A DNA stretch of 64,000 bases from Ulota crispa. Its lineage: Eukaryota > Streptophyta > Bryopsida > Orthotrichales > Orthotrichaceae. The translations under genes were made by a program, and so were the position numbers. Shown here one piece after another: positions 13,801 to 25,400 of this stretch (position 1 is the stretch's first letter; the number at the start of each line of letters is the position of its first letter). The notes below the pieces were generated by a model. The model saw nothing but the letters and a program-made list of their open reading frames with translations. It made no database searches and was not told the origin of the DNA. The stretch is from contig OY987243.1 of the NCBI GenBank assembly GCA_963920765.1, forward strand, positions 18,781,419 through 18,845,418, read 5' to 3'.

Positions 13801-13990
13801 CAGTTGCACCATCATTGGCAGCTGCACCATCATTGGCAGCTGCACCATCATTGGCAATTGTACTATCACTGGTAGTTGCATTATCATTAGCAATTGCATT
13901 ATCACTAGCAATTGCATTATCACTAGCAATTGTATCATCACTAGCAATTGCACTATCACTGATAGTTGCATTATCACTCGCAATTGCACC
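13801..13990. repeat. 18-bp minisatellite, about 10.5 copies
   Basis: Tandem units of the type GCAATTGCATTATCACTA run without a break, with point differences between units. The period is a multiple of three, so long frames cross it on both strands (rich in Ala/Ser/Leu or Asn/Asp). These are repeat artefacts, not genes. Confidence 0.9.
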
Positions 13991-14019
13991 ACAACTTTCT
14001 CTCGGCCAAAAGAGAGCAC

Positions 14020-14300
14020 GGGATAAGGGGCACGAGGATAAGGGGGCACACGGATAGGAGGACACGAGGATAGAGGGCATGGGGAAAAAGGGGCACGGGG
14101 ATAGAGGGGCACGGGGATAGAGGCACAGGGATAAGGGGGCATGGGGGTAGAGGGCACGGGGATAAGGGGGCATGGGGGTCGAGGGTACGGGGATAAGGGG
14201 GCATGGGGTAGAGGGTACGGGGATAAGGGGGCATGGGGGTAGAGGGCACGGGGATAAGGGGCACAAGGATCAGGGAGCACGGGGATAGGGGGTGGGGGGT
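14020..14300. repeat. G-rich minisatellite (GGGGATA / GGGGCAY type units)
   Basis: Units of about 14-17 bp built from GGGCACGGGGATAAG and GGGGGCATGGGGGTAGA alternate for about 280 bp. The + strand is strongly G-biased, with many runs of 3-6 G separated by short loops, a G-quadruplex-prone arrangement. Pro-rich frames on the - strand are by-products. Confidence 0.9.
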
Positions 14301-14333
14301 ATAAACCTGTCGGTACGACGGAGAGTATACTAG
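14301..14333. mobile_element. Helitron-like 3' terminus (hairpin plus CTAG)
   Basis: A short palindromic stem around CTGTCGGTACGACGG is followed about 10 bases later by CTAG at 14330-14333 and then T. Helitrons end in CTRR with a hairpin about 10 bp inside and insert between A and T. No matching 5' end is seen upstream. Confidence 0.4.
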
Positions 14334-14832
14334 TCCATTATAAAAAAACATGAGTTTCTTCTAGTGCTTACTCAAATTTGTCCAAGATTGATTGTGAAAT
14401 GAAAATTGATGAATTTTTCACAATGTTAGATTGTAATTTAGGTGGTTTTTGATGATCTTATGTCATACTTTTGATTTGAAGTTGTGTTTGAAAGAACGTT
14501 TTTGAGGCAAAATTTTACATTTTGCAATGAAACACACGTATTATTTGAACCATAAAGTGTTTGTTAGAGAATTAAAAAAAATAAAAAATAGACAAATGCT
14601 AAAAAACCAGCACAAGATTTTAGCAACATGTGTAGATAGATGGAAAGATCAAGTTTCAAGAGGAACGAATCTGTTTACGTTCAATAATTGTTCAAAATTT
14701 GAACACCAGATTCCTAAGGGTTAAGAATGAACAGTCAAAATACACAACACACAAATAATGCAACTTTGAGGACAAACAACTAGAGTACATTAATCATGCG
14801 TAAAGTCTGGAATCTTATCTTCTTATCTTTCT

Positions 14833-15026
14833 TCTATATCTATAAAAGAATCCCATAGATTCATTTTGGATGAAAAGTAAAGAGTTTGAGTGCAACTATG
14901 AGTTATAAGTTGCGCCTTTTACATTTTCATTATTTAACAAGTTTCACCTTTTACGTTTTTCTATTGTTGCACCTTTTACGTTTTCTATAATGATTAACCC
15001 ATTGGTACAACGGGTGAATAAACTAG
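14833..15026. mobile_element. Short non-autonomous Helitron-like element
   Basis: It starts TCTATATCTATAAAAGAATC, the TC plus ATATAAAAG form seen in many plant Helitron 5' ends. It ends in a hairpin (CCCATTGGTACAACGGGTG) and CTAG followed by T. There is no coding capacity in 194 bp. The assignment rests on termini only. Confidence 0.45.
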
Positions 15027-15415
15027 TGCATATATAAAAGAATACATCCGCATTCTAATTGGTTGAGAGAATGTTGTAGTGCAACTACCAATGACATGTT
15101 AACGTTTAGTAAAGAGACTCAATCTTATTGATTTAGAATAAAGTGTTCTGGTGTAACTTCCAATGATCTGTCATACTTTATTATTTACCACCACATGAGA
15201 AAAGGTACATGCATAAAGTGATTTACATTGAGTATTTTTAGCAAAAAATCAATAGAGGAGAGAAAGACATGCATAAAGTGGTCTACAGTGAGTCTTTTTA
15301 GTAAAGGACCGATAGGGGAGAGAAGGATACATGAGTAAAATGGTTTACATTGAAACTTTCCTTTGAATCAAGTTGTTGTCTCCGTTGTACCAACGGGTAC
15401 CTGAACTTGTTATAG
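15027..15415. mobile_element. Second Helitron-like unit abutting the first
   Basis: It begins next to the preceding CTAG with another ATATATAAAAGAATAC motif and ends with a hairpin (CCGTTGTACCAACGGGTAC), then TTATAG and T. The interior holds two diverged copies of a segment (around 15183-15250 and 15265-15340: ATGCATAAAGTG...AGTCTTTTTAG). The 3' tetranucleotide is TATAG rather than a clean CTRR, so confidence is lower. Confidence 0.35.
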
Positions 15416-15619
15416 TATAAAAACAAAACTACTTGCTCAAAGGAGATGAAAAAATAATTAAAAACATACTAATACATAAATTCCAGCAATTATCAATTTC
15501 GACCACACCAGACATGTGCATGAACAGCCAACTGCACAAGGCATGCTCGCTCTCCAAAAAAACACAAAGAATCAAATTCTATTTAAAAACTTCTTGTGGA
15601 AGATTCACATGATTTTTTT

Positions 15620-17400
15620 TTAAAGAATAAGGTAGGGAGCCAAGCTGTACACCCCAAGCAGTAAAGAAACCACGGTACAACAGAAGCTCAAGAAGGTGAA
15701 AGCTACGGCAGCTTGAGCGTGTCCACAGAACACCGTGATCTTTCCATCTCTGCAGCCATTGCCATAATCATCCAGTACTCCTTCGTGATTGATTATCATA
15801 GCCACTGCAGCACCAGCAGCTCCTGCAGCCATGAGCAAGAATGCGAATACCTGCACACAGCAACAAGCTTTTCTTACTTTAAAACAGGTGTATAATGTCC
15901 ACAAACAAGTCAGCTAATCGTCATGTAGATACTGAAAGGAAAAGGATATTAAAACTACTTAAGAACTTAATCCTGTCTTCATTACTAACCCTGTTACTAC
16001 TTTGAAACTGCATAAGAAATTCATATATAGCAATAATGAACTTGACCTTACTAGATACGGTTCATTATAATCAAAGATCTCTTATCATTTCCCAGGAATC
16101 ATACTCCTGAACATTTACATGATGAGAATGGTGTCATCTGAGTAACAATTCTAATGCGTTATTTTAAAGTGATTTGCATGTATATGATTAATTCCAAGAA
16201 TTGTAGGGTGAAGTGAGGAAGTTATATTACCAGGTCACATCCAAAAGTGACAAATATGTAGACTTTGTTGGCGGCCTTTCCAGATACCAGAAGCATGACA
16301 GTCGTGAAGATTTGCCCCAAAGCGTATAAAGCTACCAGCACGTTCACTGCCAGTAAAAAGCTGCAGACATTCCAGCAAACTACTCATTTAGAAAGACCAC
16401 ACAGTTTGTACATGCACAATGCTGCGTCTGTCCTTGATAAGCTTTCAAAGTAGACATTAATGCCAGGGATCAAAACATCTAGTAGGCTGAATTCTACGTT
16501 TCAACAAAAATAGAATACTCTCCTTCTCTAGTTTTCTAGTTCAGTAACAACACAGAATTTCTGGCCTGCGGAGGAAAATAATGTCAGAATCGAGATCAAA
16601 AAAAATTCTATCAGGAGGCTAGTACATTGAGAAACGAATAATAAATCGCTTGTGCCATACTTGTAAATAGCAGGGCGGAAATCCCGAGGTCTGAGACAGC
16701 CTATGTTGAACATTTAAATAAAATAATCCAATCTTTGGAATGAGTATTTAACCCCTAAATGCCTGAGGTACCAAATTCTGGTGGTTTTCACACTAGAATT
16801 TGGTGACTCAGGCATTTGGGGGTGAAAGCTTAGGAAGGGACGCTGTTTTTAATACAGAGTTTTGAGTTTTTTTACGAGGGACATTGTGAGTACAAGAATG
16901 TACCATTTCTACTAAAATTATTTCAGTTAGCGAAGGAAAATTAGATGCATTTGGACACACCTTTAGACTGCATTCATATTGATAATACCCCTCCTATCCT
17001 AACACCAAGTGTGAACATACCTTAACAACCTTGGGCAAAAACTTCGTCCACAAAAATCAATGATAATCCAATCACAGATCTCACCTTAACCCTAAAACTC
17101 TCAATTCACAGATGTGCTCGGTAGTTCTGACCTGTAAGAGGTGAAATTGTTATACACCGCGCCGTTTTGATCTGCAGATGCCATCAAACTGAAAGCGATG
17201 ACGCTGAGAACAAACTCCAAGATTCGCAGTCCCAAGTTAAGACCCGAGATGTGGTTGATGTTCTTCTTCACCGCTTGCAATCCCGGGCTCGGCGTTTGCG
17301 TGTAATACCCCGCCCCATTCCGACCTTGTTCCATCGACTCTGCGCTCGGCGGCATCGCCCCCGCCTCATCTGCTCTGTAATCAGACTCCCCGGAGTACAT
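15620..17400 (-). CDS. CASP-like four-helix membrane protein
   Basis: Casparian-strip-membrane-protein-like (CASPL/MARVEL-related) plasma-membrane protein, which in the family forms membrane scaffolds. Three exons on the - strand: 17400-17132 (ATG at 17400), 16360-16231, 15850-15620 (TAA). They join in phase to 209 residues, the usual family length. A 60-residue Gly/Ser/Glu-rich cytosolic N-terminus precedes four hydrophobic helices: LRILEFVLSVIAFSLMAS with the conserved Arg of helix 1, SFLLAVNVLVALYALGQIFT, CDLVFAFLLMAAGAAGAAVA with the conserved Asp of helix 3, and a final helix ending SLAPYLIL. The loop between helices 3 and 4 holds two Cys (NGCRDGKITVFCGHA) typical of the family. Intron 1 contains two small MITE relics. 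No disabling change is seen. Confidence 0.92.
16748..16826. mobile_element. TTAA/CCCCTAAA-family mini-element in CASPL intron 1
   Basis: TTAACCCCTAAATGCCTGAG at the left is mirrored by CTCAGGCATTTGGGGGTGAA at the right. The element is 79 bp and folds almost completely back on itself. The right-hand TTAA has decayed to TGAA. It belongs with the elements at 45974, 52297 and 60362. Confidence 0.7.
16927..17024. mobile_element. One-armed TTCACACT-family MITE relic in CASPL intron 1
   Basis: Read on the - strand, it starts GGTATGTTCACACTTGGTGT and continues through GGGGTATTATCAATATGAAT. It matches the complete element at 47766-47883 in sequence and order but lacks the second inverted arm. Confidence 0.65.
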
Positions 17401-18739
17401 TCTTCTCCACCAAACCCTAGCTTCTCCCTGAATTCGAGTCTTCGCTCACCAATCCTTTCAACCTACGAACCTCGCCACGATCACGAGCACGAGCGAAATC
17501 TCGGTGTCCAGCCAAGGGTGGCATGAATTCTTAACAACTCCAGGCAGCGATTGTATCACGGCAGAGCAGATCGACCGGCAAAAACCTCGGCCACAAAGGT
17601 CAAGAGCAAGCGGGCGATAAATCTCGAGAGAGGATCGATTTTGATTTGAATTAAAAACGCAATTGAGCTTCCTGCAAGGTCGGAAGTGACGGAACTCACT
17701 GTAGATCCATGAATTCACCAATAAACCCCGGGTCGGAAGACGTTAGGATATCCGGTAGACGCGCATTGTCTACAGGCGACGCAGAAACGCGGAATGGTTG
17801 AGATCACATGAAAAGAGGACTAAGGTAGTATTGATTTAGCCGTGAAATTGTTGTGAGATGTTGGTTGTAATTCTAAAACAAACATGAACGCCGATTGTAA
17901 TTCTAAATAGTTTGCGATTGTTGAATGATGAGCTCTACCAACAACAGCAACAACAACAACTGTGGAGGAGCCGTTGCTTGGAAGCTAAAGTGCCGGTGAT
18001 TCAGCAGGGACAGGCTGTCTCGGTACTTTATTATCGACCGTTGTTGTTTCGAACACCAGTTGGCGAGGATGTGTAGGATTGAAGACGAGTAAGGTTATCC
18101 ATGTCCAACAACGACGATCTCCACCGACACGGCAATACGGCACCACGGCACCACGCCCGACGGCCACGGTGAAGTGACTCCTTCATCGGGATGGATTTGG
18201 TCGGGAGATCCGTCCAACTTTGTTGCCCATTTTTACAATGTGGCAACTTATCATATGCTTTTTAATGACAGAATTCATCACACTTGTCAATGCACAGCAA
18301 GAATGTTTGTAGTTAATTTCCACTAAAAAAATTGGAATGTAGTAAGGTAAGAGGCTCATAAACTGACCATCTAAGAGCTAAAACTGAGTTTTGGGGAGGT
18401 GGAACTTCTTGGAATATTTTTTGGTAAATTTTCCTTAAAAGACAAGAGGAATTGGCATCTGTTGTTTTGTACTTCTTAGAGCAATGTGGAATTAATTATG
18501 AAATTTTGCAGTGGAAAGGTCATAGGGCTCTAAAATGGATCACTTTCTTAAATGTACGCGAACTGTACATTACTGAAAGGGCTGTGAATAAGGGCATGTA
18601 CCAGCAGAGTTCATTTGAGAAGGTGAGCGGTATTACTGCCGTAACGGAGCCTCTTACCTTACAGGAAGGAGGATACTCAAATTGAACATTGAAATTAACT
18701 TCAGACCACATCTTCTTCGAAAAAATATATTTAAAAACG
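17401..18739. other. Intergenic region containing CASPL 5' UTR and promoter
   Basis: 17401 to about 17800 is GC-richer and should hold the CASPL 5' UTR, including an AAACCCTA telo-box-like motif near 17408, which is common in plant 5' regions. A short CAA-rich tract lies at 17938-17960. Nothing else is recognised up to 18739. Confidence 0.4.
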
Positions 18740-18818
18740 TTCAAATGTCTACCTTCAGTTGAAGGTCTCAAAATTTCCTGAACACCAAAATTTAGTGCCT
18801 CAAGCATTTAGGGGTTAA
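18740..18818. mobile_element. Partial TTAA/CCCCTAAA-family element
   Basis: The right end is clear: GCATTTAGGGGTTAA preceded by CACCAAAATTTAGTGCCTCAA. Read inverted, this aligns with the start of the element at 52297. A matching left end is not evident, so the left boundary is a guess. Confidence 0.5.
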
Positions 18819-19465
18819 TGGAACGGAGTTTAGAAAATAGACGTCTCCACCCAAAAAGATGTCTGACAACAAAGAGCACATCTACACAACTGGCCATACA
18901 ACAGAACTAGGAAATAACCTCAGAACGCAAAACTCTAGAGCTGTTAAGCCTCTTCCTCAGAAGCTTCAACGCCGAAGCGAGCTCAACATATTCTCCACGA
19001 ATGCTGTCAGGGTTTGCAGAAGGGGACACCCTCTCCTCTACCTGCACCCAGAAAACTCTACCCTGTTTCTAACCTACTTGTATGCCCGTTCAAATGTTGA
19101 TGTTCCGAGTTCAATGCTTCCTAAACTGCCACCTCCTAACGGCCTCGCTGCTATCCTCGGTCCTCAAAACTCGGGTACCATATAGATACCTTCAATATAC
19201 CGGATTAACTTATATACCACCCACTGCTACCCTCCAAGGCACCTCCCCTTTCACTTCCAGATCCGATGAGAAACTAGTGATGCTTCCAGTCGGCAAAGAG
19301 AATCTCCTCTTCGGCTCCTCGCCAAAACTGTGGAAGACTAGCGTGCCTCGGCGCCGCACTCTTGCATCGGCTGTGCTCACTTTGTCCAGTATCACCGGCT
19401 TGGAACCCACCAATCTGGTTCTTTGAACCAAACATCCTGAAAACCTTCTCGCTGTCTAAAGTTTA

Positions 19466-22400
19466 TTATTTCCACAACCTCACAGTCTTATCGTGACTCG
19501 CAGATGCGACCATGCCGGTCGCCGCCGATGAAGCCAAAGCGGCGATCAGACCCTCGTGCGCTGGCACCGTCATGCTTTGCTTCTCAACCATGTTCCAAAG
19601 CTCCAGCGACTGCGCGACAGTGACACATCGTCAATGCAGGCAACCAATACCAGGAAAACAGGAAACATGCAACCGCCCGGTGCCATTCACATGGTAACCA
19701 CATCGGTCCCGTCAATGCAGAATATTTATACCCGGTGCATTTACCACTAAGTCTCAACGGAACGAGCGTCGATCAGAGCACTCGTACTAAAACACAGAAT
19801 ACACATTGTCGACCCGCATAGCGAGTCACTAAAGAAGGAGCCCACCAACCTGATAGCAACCGATGACGAGCAACGCCGGGTAGTTCGGATGGAATACACA
19901 CGAATGGAACTTGTTGCCGTTGCAACTCAGCTCATGCACGCATTCGCCTTCGGCACCGCCGGATCCCAGGTTCCAAACTCTCACTGAATCCTCACTCACG
20001 GACGCAACGAAATCCCCGGTAGCATCCCAGCACACTGAATGCACAGGTTTCGTATGTCTCTGCACAGCCATACAACAACTCCGAGTCAACAACGCGGCCC
20101 CGGAAGAATCGACTCACTACGGGAAGCTCATCACACCCACAAAACTACGGGGCAAAAACTGCGCACTCACGAGCGTGAGAAACGAAAGCCCCACGCACTC
20201 CAACAACAAGAGAAACGATCCTTCCTGGGCTGAAAAAGGGTGGTTCGAGAAATCACCGCCCCTCCATCAGCACACGAACAAGAAAAAACGGTGCTCCAAC
20301 GGCTCCGAGAGCAAATACCTGTAGGGTATGCACGCAAGTTTCGGAGTCTACGTCGAAGATGGAAACGACATTTTCTGCCGCAGCTGCAAGCAACCTTCCC
20401 TGTCGAGGTTGGAATCTCATTTGTGTCATGCCACCCTGCAAATCCAAACAGACCTGTCAAATTCACGCATTCCACTATCACACTCATCACCACGCGCATC
20501 CGCATCCTCCAACACACTTACTCATTCCTGGATGCAACTATGTCACACACCTTGAACACTCGTGTGCACACTCCTTGATTCACACTCCAGTACCGAATTT
20601 CGCTGTCGCCGTCGCATGAGCACAGAAGATCTTCCGTGTTCGGGTGGAAATCCAACGACATCACGGATGTCTGATGCCCGGTAAAAGTCCGCAACGAATA
20701 ACTAGACTGCACCAAACAGTCACACTACCCTCGTAAGACACCCAACTTCATCGTGCTCCCGGCAAGTACTGCTCAGGGGCAGCGACCGAGACAACCCACA
20801 CACCAGTCTCCGTGCCGAGAAGATCGCACGAGACCCTCAACAGCGTAACGACAGACTCCTATCAAGACCCGCCGCCCAGTACAGAAAAACCTGGAACCAC
20901 GGCCTCATCCACGAAGCTCCGACCACTCACATTGTCGGCGTCCCACACCCGGACTGTCTTGTCAAACGACGATGTTGCCAACCGCGTCGAATTTGGACTG
21001 AACCTCACGTCGGTGATCAGCAAAGAGTGTTCCTCCAGAGAGTTCTTCAGCTTCAGGGTGTCCATGTTCCACAAAGCGGCCTGGTGGAAAAAAAACAGCC
21101 ACAAAAATCAACATCACTCCCGCAGACCGTACAGTCTGCACGACGACATAAGCCCCTCTCGTCAACCTCTTTCCAACACTCATACAAGCTGCTGCCTCGA
21201 CGGACTCCAAGTTCTAACAAGCTTCCTGCCTGCAGTAGCGAAGTCACGGCCACCTCCCACGACTCACAAGCAACAGGACGCTGCTATACGCGCAACGCCT
21301 ACACAACCACACATGAACGAGGGCTCCCGCCTGCTTACCCTCTTGTCGTGACCTGCACTCGCCAACAACTTCCCGTCCGACGAAAAATGACAGCACACCA
21401 CTTTGCTTGTACTCGCTCGCAGACACGTCACTTCATTAAACGAGAATCCTGTTTCACAAGCTCCGTCTGTCAAAACCTGTAAATGACTCAGCACAAGCCC
21501 TGCTTCTTACCAGAGCACTCCCAATACACCACGCAACAGCCAAGAAAACTCCATCCTTCCCATTCAAACCGGAGAGTCGTCCACCACCGACTGACCTTTC
21601 GAAACGTCCATACTGTGACCGGCAGGACTCCTTTTGCTGCTCCCGAAAAGTGACTCGCGCGGGTCTGCTTCTTCGTGAGACAGGAATGATTCCACGTTGT
21701 CGTCCAACGACCCATCCTCACCGAAGCGATCCATGTCGGCCTGCAATTCAAAACCGCACCGCTCTTCAGATCGACGACCATATCTCAGCTGTCAGCCGCT
21801 GACATGTCTCCTTGACGGGGCCTACCGACCTCATCACAACGTCCACTATAACGTCGATGTTGCCACCAAACGGCCACTAAATACTCAACGTTGCCCAAAA
21901 TTTCATTTCCAACGCAACCATTCGAAAACCGAAACCACTCTCTATTACAGTAAGAATAAAAACGGGAAACCTTCCTGCCGCTCCCTTAGGTCCGGTAACG
22001 CTGCTTAGACGAGCCTGAGACCCGTCCAATACTGATTCATAGGAATAATTTGACGATCAAAAGCCAGGAGAAAGGCCACGAACACAAACACTTCAAGTCA
22101 GGCAGTTCTCCGATTCTAGCGCCCATCCATGCCAAATAAAGCTGCAATTTAACCCCCCCGCGAAACGCCAGCAACACGCGGACCCCAAGGGCAAATACCT
22201 CCAAACAAGGCAATCACATCAACAAAAGCTGCGACGAAAACACAAAGAAGAGCCACCTTATCCTTCCGCTCGACTCAAGACTCATAGACTAAAACGACGA
22301 AAAACTAACGGGGACCAGCTGGTTACCAGCTGGTTCGATGGTGATGCCAATGTCCCAGTTCCATCGGCACCATACATCAATTTTGAGATGCTGCTACTAT

Positions 22401-25400
22401 GTTGCAAAGCTCCAGCCATGGACATAACGTCCCCAGGTGTGTGAGTAGATGGGGTGGAGGGTGCCGAATTTGGTGAAGGACCGGCTGTGTTCGCGGTTCC
22501 TGTACTATTCGCGGGGCCTGAGGATGACGCCGGCTGCTTTCTCTTTCTTGCACTCGGGGCACCCTTTGCAGCAGCCTTTTCCCCAACCCACACACATTTT
22601 AAGGTGAGGTGGTCTTATCTTGTTTGTCTGTACGAAGCTCAAACCTGCCCTTACAACCAAACAATCCAAAGCTACTTCAACCGCGTGTACTTTCTAACTC
22701 CTCTCATCTTCAGACGGATAAGGAAGGTTCCCAGGTCACCTCTATTCATTGGAGTTCAATCGGTATTCAAACCCCATTGCAACAGGATCACCGAGGCCAC
22801 CAAAGCATCCAGGGGAACACACCCCGGACGACACTCTGAAATCCAGCTGAGGCCAAAAAAGCAAACAGTCCGGGAAAGGAAACGCGGTAACAAAATCACG
22901 CGGGGAAAAACACGAGGTCCAGCACAAGCAACGAAACAGGACGCTTTGACCCGCCTATGCAACCCAATCAGCCACGAGTCCACTCACGAAGCATGCACAA
23001 ACACCGTCTCATGAAACCCGCCAACCTCTCCACTCTGCACGCTCTCTCCACATCTATCTGAATCCCATCTCACGCACGAGGCTCGAGAGGAACGTAGCAC
23101 TATGTTCCACCATACACCTACACGCGACGTCGGATTCACACCGTGTCCTCCAAAGAACACCATCGTGCTTCATGGTACCCACGTCACTATTGCGCAATCC
23201 TCGATGCCATCTATCACAAAGGAAAGAAGGGCTTTACTCGAAGCAGAAATCAAGCAAAGTCACTTCAGCACATCAACACCATACCTTGCCGGTGCCGGTG
23301 CTGTTCGTGCTCGGACTAGGCTCCAGGCCTCCATACACAGGATCGTTTGGACGGAATGAGTTAGAAACGTCCACGTTTAGTTGGCCCACCCGATCCTGCT
23401 GCTGCAGCTGCTGCTGCTGTTGCGGAGTAGTAGGGTTCTGCTGCTGATGATTCCCAGCCTGCTGTTGTTGGTGGTGCTGCTGCTGTTGGTGCTGCTGCTG
23501 CTGAATTTGTGCGAGCTGCTTCATGTGCTTAAGACAAGCAATCAATAACACAACCAACCTCAGCATTCGTGCAAATTATATACCCTACTACCCGCCTGTT
23601 ACTATCGACACATTCAAACTCGTACATGCACAAGCACTACCAAGTCATTGGAACCATGGGCACATGGCCAAGAAGGCTCCAGCCTCAACCTTCATCATAT
23701 GCTCCGTCTGGTCTTGAGGTCCACCTCGGGGCAGAGGAGAAGCTGCTTGCATCGGAGAGCCCACGCCACCTTGCGATAAATCAGCGCTCGCATTCTGCTG
23801 CCCATCTTTCGCCTGTCCACTTCTCCCTAACAGAACTCGGAAACGCCGTGGATCCATCTCGTTCAGAAGCGGAGACCCCGAACTCGACATGTTGCCCTGT
23901 TGAGCTTGGGCTTGGATCAGCAGCTGCTGCTGCTGTTGTGGAGACAGCATGTGGAACTGTTGAAACTGGTTCGGCATTTGAATGACAGGTTTCTGTGCCG
24001 AACCTGACAGTCCTGGTCGTAGTTGATCCATACCCTGTCACCGACACACCAACACACGGTGTTAAGAGACAATCGGCATTTGCAGCAAGACGGGCCCGTC
24101 GACGGCCCGAGCTTGGCTTCCTCGGACTTCGCCGCCCAAAACACTCCACTTTCCGATCGGTGGCAGCTCTTGCCACACCATACAAAACAGGAGAAGAAAC
24201 GAGCATCAGCCCCACACCGTCCATCCGATCAATTACTTCTAGTAACATGCATAACTTTCTAGCATCTCTCGACATCTTCCGCACGCACGTGGAATGCGCT
24301 TCGAGAACATGGGTCGGTAACTCACCGTCAACGGCCATCCTTTTAGAGATCCTGGATTCACCCCTTGATTTGCACCTTGGTTCACCCCCTGATTCACACC
24401 TGGACCACGGTCACAAACCTCCACAGTCAATAGGTCGTTCAGTGAGACAAGGGAAAAGAGGGACCACATCATCAGCTGCTTCTACAAATTGCCGACACCT
24501 ACCACACGAGCTCCATGGACAAGAAAACAACCTGGACTCAACAGCGCAGGCTTCGAATGTCCAACCCCCGGTATTCCGAACATGGCTGATTCTGGAGCCG
24601 GAGACCGTTGGTTCAACACATCGTTCTTGTTATCCTACGTTACCAACAACCATATAATCAGCGACCTGCAAATCGACGACGGCACTCACACCACAAGACA
24701 TGTCTGCATGCACCCATCTCGTCCGTCTTTGGTCATCCAGGGCCATCACGTTGCAAAAAAATAACACCGCCAGATATGCCAAAGCACTCGGTGTGTACCT
24801 GCGACGATCCCGACATCTGCGATCGAGCTTGGACCTGCTGCAGAGCTGTCGTTGCATTGCCGGCGAGTAACGACCTGTTAAAAAAAAAAAACCTCTGTCA
24901 GCACCTGGGCCTCTCTCTGCCAAGGAGAACCGCAAATCTACGACAAAGCTGCTCATCGTTGCGACCACGATCACTACGCCCCATTCCAGAAACTTCCGAG
25001 ATTCCTGCTTCATCTCTGAAACTGGGAAGGTGCGCACGGCGCTCAAATTCCAAGAAAATCCAGAATCGATACCTCTGCAACCAAAAAAGTCCACCACCGT
25101 CCCGACGTCAGGAACCCAAATGCATCAATTGCAACACCCTTCAAAGCCGCGTCACGAATCGAAACCCAACCAATGAATGCAAACTCCACCTAAACACTAA
25201 CTTCGTCACATCGGCGAGGCCTCACAACAGCCTCATCGTCGCTCTGACATCGTCGACTACATACCAACAAACTACCGGTGCTAGTAATCATCTTCACTGG
25301 AACAGGAAACACAGCATCATCGCAGGAATCGTCGCTACCTTCATGGCCGTCTCCTCCAGGGCATCCCTCTGATGTGGATGCTTCAGCCGCTCCTCGTAGA

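Noticed and set aside
13700-14351. Pro/Ser/Tyr-rich - strand frames up to 188 codons, and Leu/Ala/Ser-rich + frame
   Set aside because: They arise from the two minisatellites; no start context, homology or exon structure.
20812-21482. + strand frames of 150-180 codons opposite the LEUNIG WD40 exons
   Set aside because: The - strand carries conserved WD40 exons with correct splice sites; the + frames are Ser/Thr/His-rich antisense products.
23569-25372. + strand frames up to 254 codons in the LEUNIG intron/exon region
   Set aside because: They ignore the splice structure and have no recognisable domains.
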